Assembly (NCBI GenBank): GCA_031277615.1
Contig: JAITMC010000013.1
Coordinates: forward strand, 124,001-188,000
From: Chryseobacterium sp.
GTDB taxonomy: Bacteria; Bacteroidota; Bacteroidia; Flavobacteriales; Weeksellaceae
Direction of reading: 5' to 3'
DNA length: 64,000 nt
Under the pieces are notes generated by a model. The model was not told the origin of the DNA. It worked only from the letters and a program-made list of their open reading frames with translations, and made no database searches. The stretch's first letter is position 1. Each line of letters begins with the position of its first letter. Of this stretch, positions 63,522 through 64,000 are shown piece by piece. A program made the position numbers and the translations under genes.

Positions 63522-64000
63522 TTATTTTGCGGGTCGTGCAAATCTAGCTTTTATTTCTTTAAAATGAAGAATAATGACCGCTGTAATTCCTGTAATAATG
63601 ACCGGAAAAACCGATAGGGTAAGGGTGTAATAAAGCTCCTCATTAAAAGAATACGTACTCCATGATGATTCTCTTTCTACGAAAATACTGTAATTGAAGA
63701 ATAGCCAGACTATAAGAAGAATAATAAGTTCTGTGATCATTCTTACAATAAGATTTCTGATAAAGGCAAACAAAGCAAAAACAGCGGATAAAAATACGCC
63801 TGTAATCAGTGAGATAAATAAAGCATCTTCGGTAAAGCTGCATTCGAGGCAGCCACTGGACATCTGGTCTGAAAGTTTTCCCATCGACCAGAATATTTCA
63901 AGAAAAGTTATTCCGGAAATGATCAGAATTCCCAAAGAAAGCTTCTTCAGAAATATAAAGAAACGTCGGTGTCGCGGGCTTATTTTCTTTTCTTCGTTCA
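63522..64000 (-). CDS. membrane protein of unknown function, start one base beyond window
   Basis: The frame runs open to the window edge; on the minus strand the first visible bases TGAACGAAGAA would give ATG AAC GAA GAA if the next base outside is A, so the start probably lies one base outside. The protein (MNEEKKISPRHRRF...) is about 160 residues with four predicted membrane helices, the first near residues 18-38. A TTG at 63935 would be a later start and would cut into that helix. The gene abuts the FG-GAP-like lipoprotein. Confidence 0.6.
   Translation of the reverse strand, partial: NEEKKISPRHRRFFIFLKKLSLGILIISGITFLEIFWSMGKLSDQMSSGCLECSFTEDALFISLITGVFLSAVFALFAFIRNLIVRMITELIILLIVWLFFNYSIFVERESSWSTYSFNEELYYTLTLSVFPVIITGITAVIILHFKEIKARFARPAK

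Noticed and set aside
1-64000. tRNA or rRNA genes
   Set aside because: No cloverleaf or rRNA signature was seen on either strand by reading; a covariance model search was not possible.

Overview
The window reads as a chromosome segment of a Bacteroidota bacterium of the class Flavobacteriia, most like Chryseobacterium or a close relative. The basis is a GLPGLI-family protein, a Bacteroidota-type (subtype iii) type VI secretion system with TssO/TssP/TssR, Bacteroidota promoters (TTTG / TAnnTTTG), scarcity of Shine-Dalgarno sites, AT-rich spacers and many short signal-peptide or lipoprotein genes. The species call is inference from recall of protein families; no search was run.

Layout. 1-4.3 kb: housekeeping genes (5'-cut nitronate monooxygenase; peptidoglycan/Mur-ligase-like synthetase, a lipoprotein, PlsC-type acyltransferase and a CoA-pyrophosphatase-type Nudix enzyme on the minus strand). 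4.3-10.9 kb: a curli (type VIII secretion) locus: a curlin made of 22 exact 11-residue units, a second short curlin-like protein, CsgE with an extra N-terminal domain, CsgF, CsgG fused to a beta-barrel-like tail, a beta-propeller lipoprotein, and a convergent LuxR-type regulator. 11-14.5 kb: OsmC-like protein, RNase G, an unannotated 29-residue basic protein and an HU-type DNA-binding protein. 14.5-54.8 kb: a type VI secretion region: a LuxR-type regulator, two TssO-like proteins, TssP, TssR, then three tube-protein genes (tssD), three spike genes (tssI/VgrG), the ClpV ATPase, a lytic transglycosylase and a mosaic of effector/immunity modules. 55-64 kb: a secreted YD-repeat/FG-GAP-like protein, DNA polymerase I, a GLPGLI protein and small envelope proteins.

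How the parts work together. Each tssD has its own promoter and terminator, and all three promoters carry the same pair of 21-bp-spaced operator boxes exactly 64 bp upstream of the -7 element. The curli promoter has a comparable pair of 22-bp direct repeats at nearly the same distance from its -7 element. Each of the two systems has a LuxR-type regulator next to it whose receiver lacks the phospho-acceptor Asp (Glu in the T6SS one, Ser in the curli one). Behind each vgrG lies cargo: a GHSEG lipase-like effector and a truncated toxin (module 1), a papain/transglutaminase-like effector and an amidase_2 effector (module 2), and a LysM protein with PAAR-like transmembrane effectors (module 3). Each is followed by lipoprotein or membrane proteins that are likely immunity factors, many joined by ATGA overlaps. 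Three effectors share an N-terminal motif that may be a loading signal.

Sheath, baseplate and most membrane-complex genes (tssB, C, E, F, G, K, N, Q) were not found here, so the T6SS must be split between loci if it works. Gene debris (fragmentary immunity genes, a PAAR-like effector with a stop codon, orphan effector starts) shows that the effector modules are recombining. No tRNA, rRNA, CRISPR array or insertion sequence was recognised.
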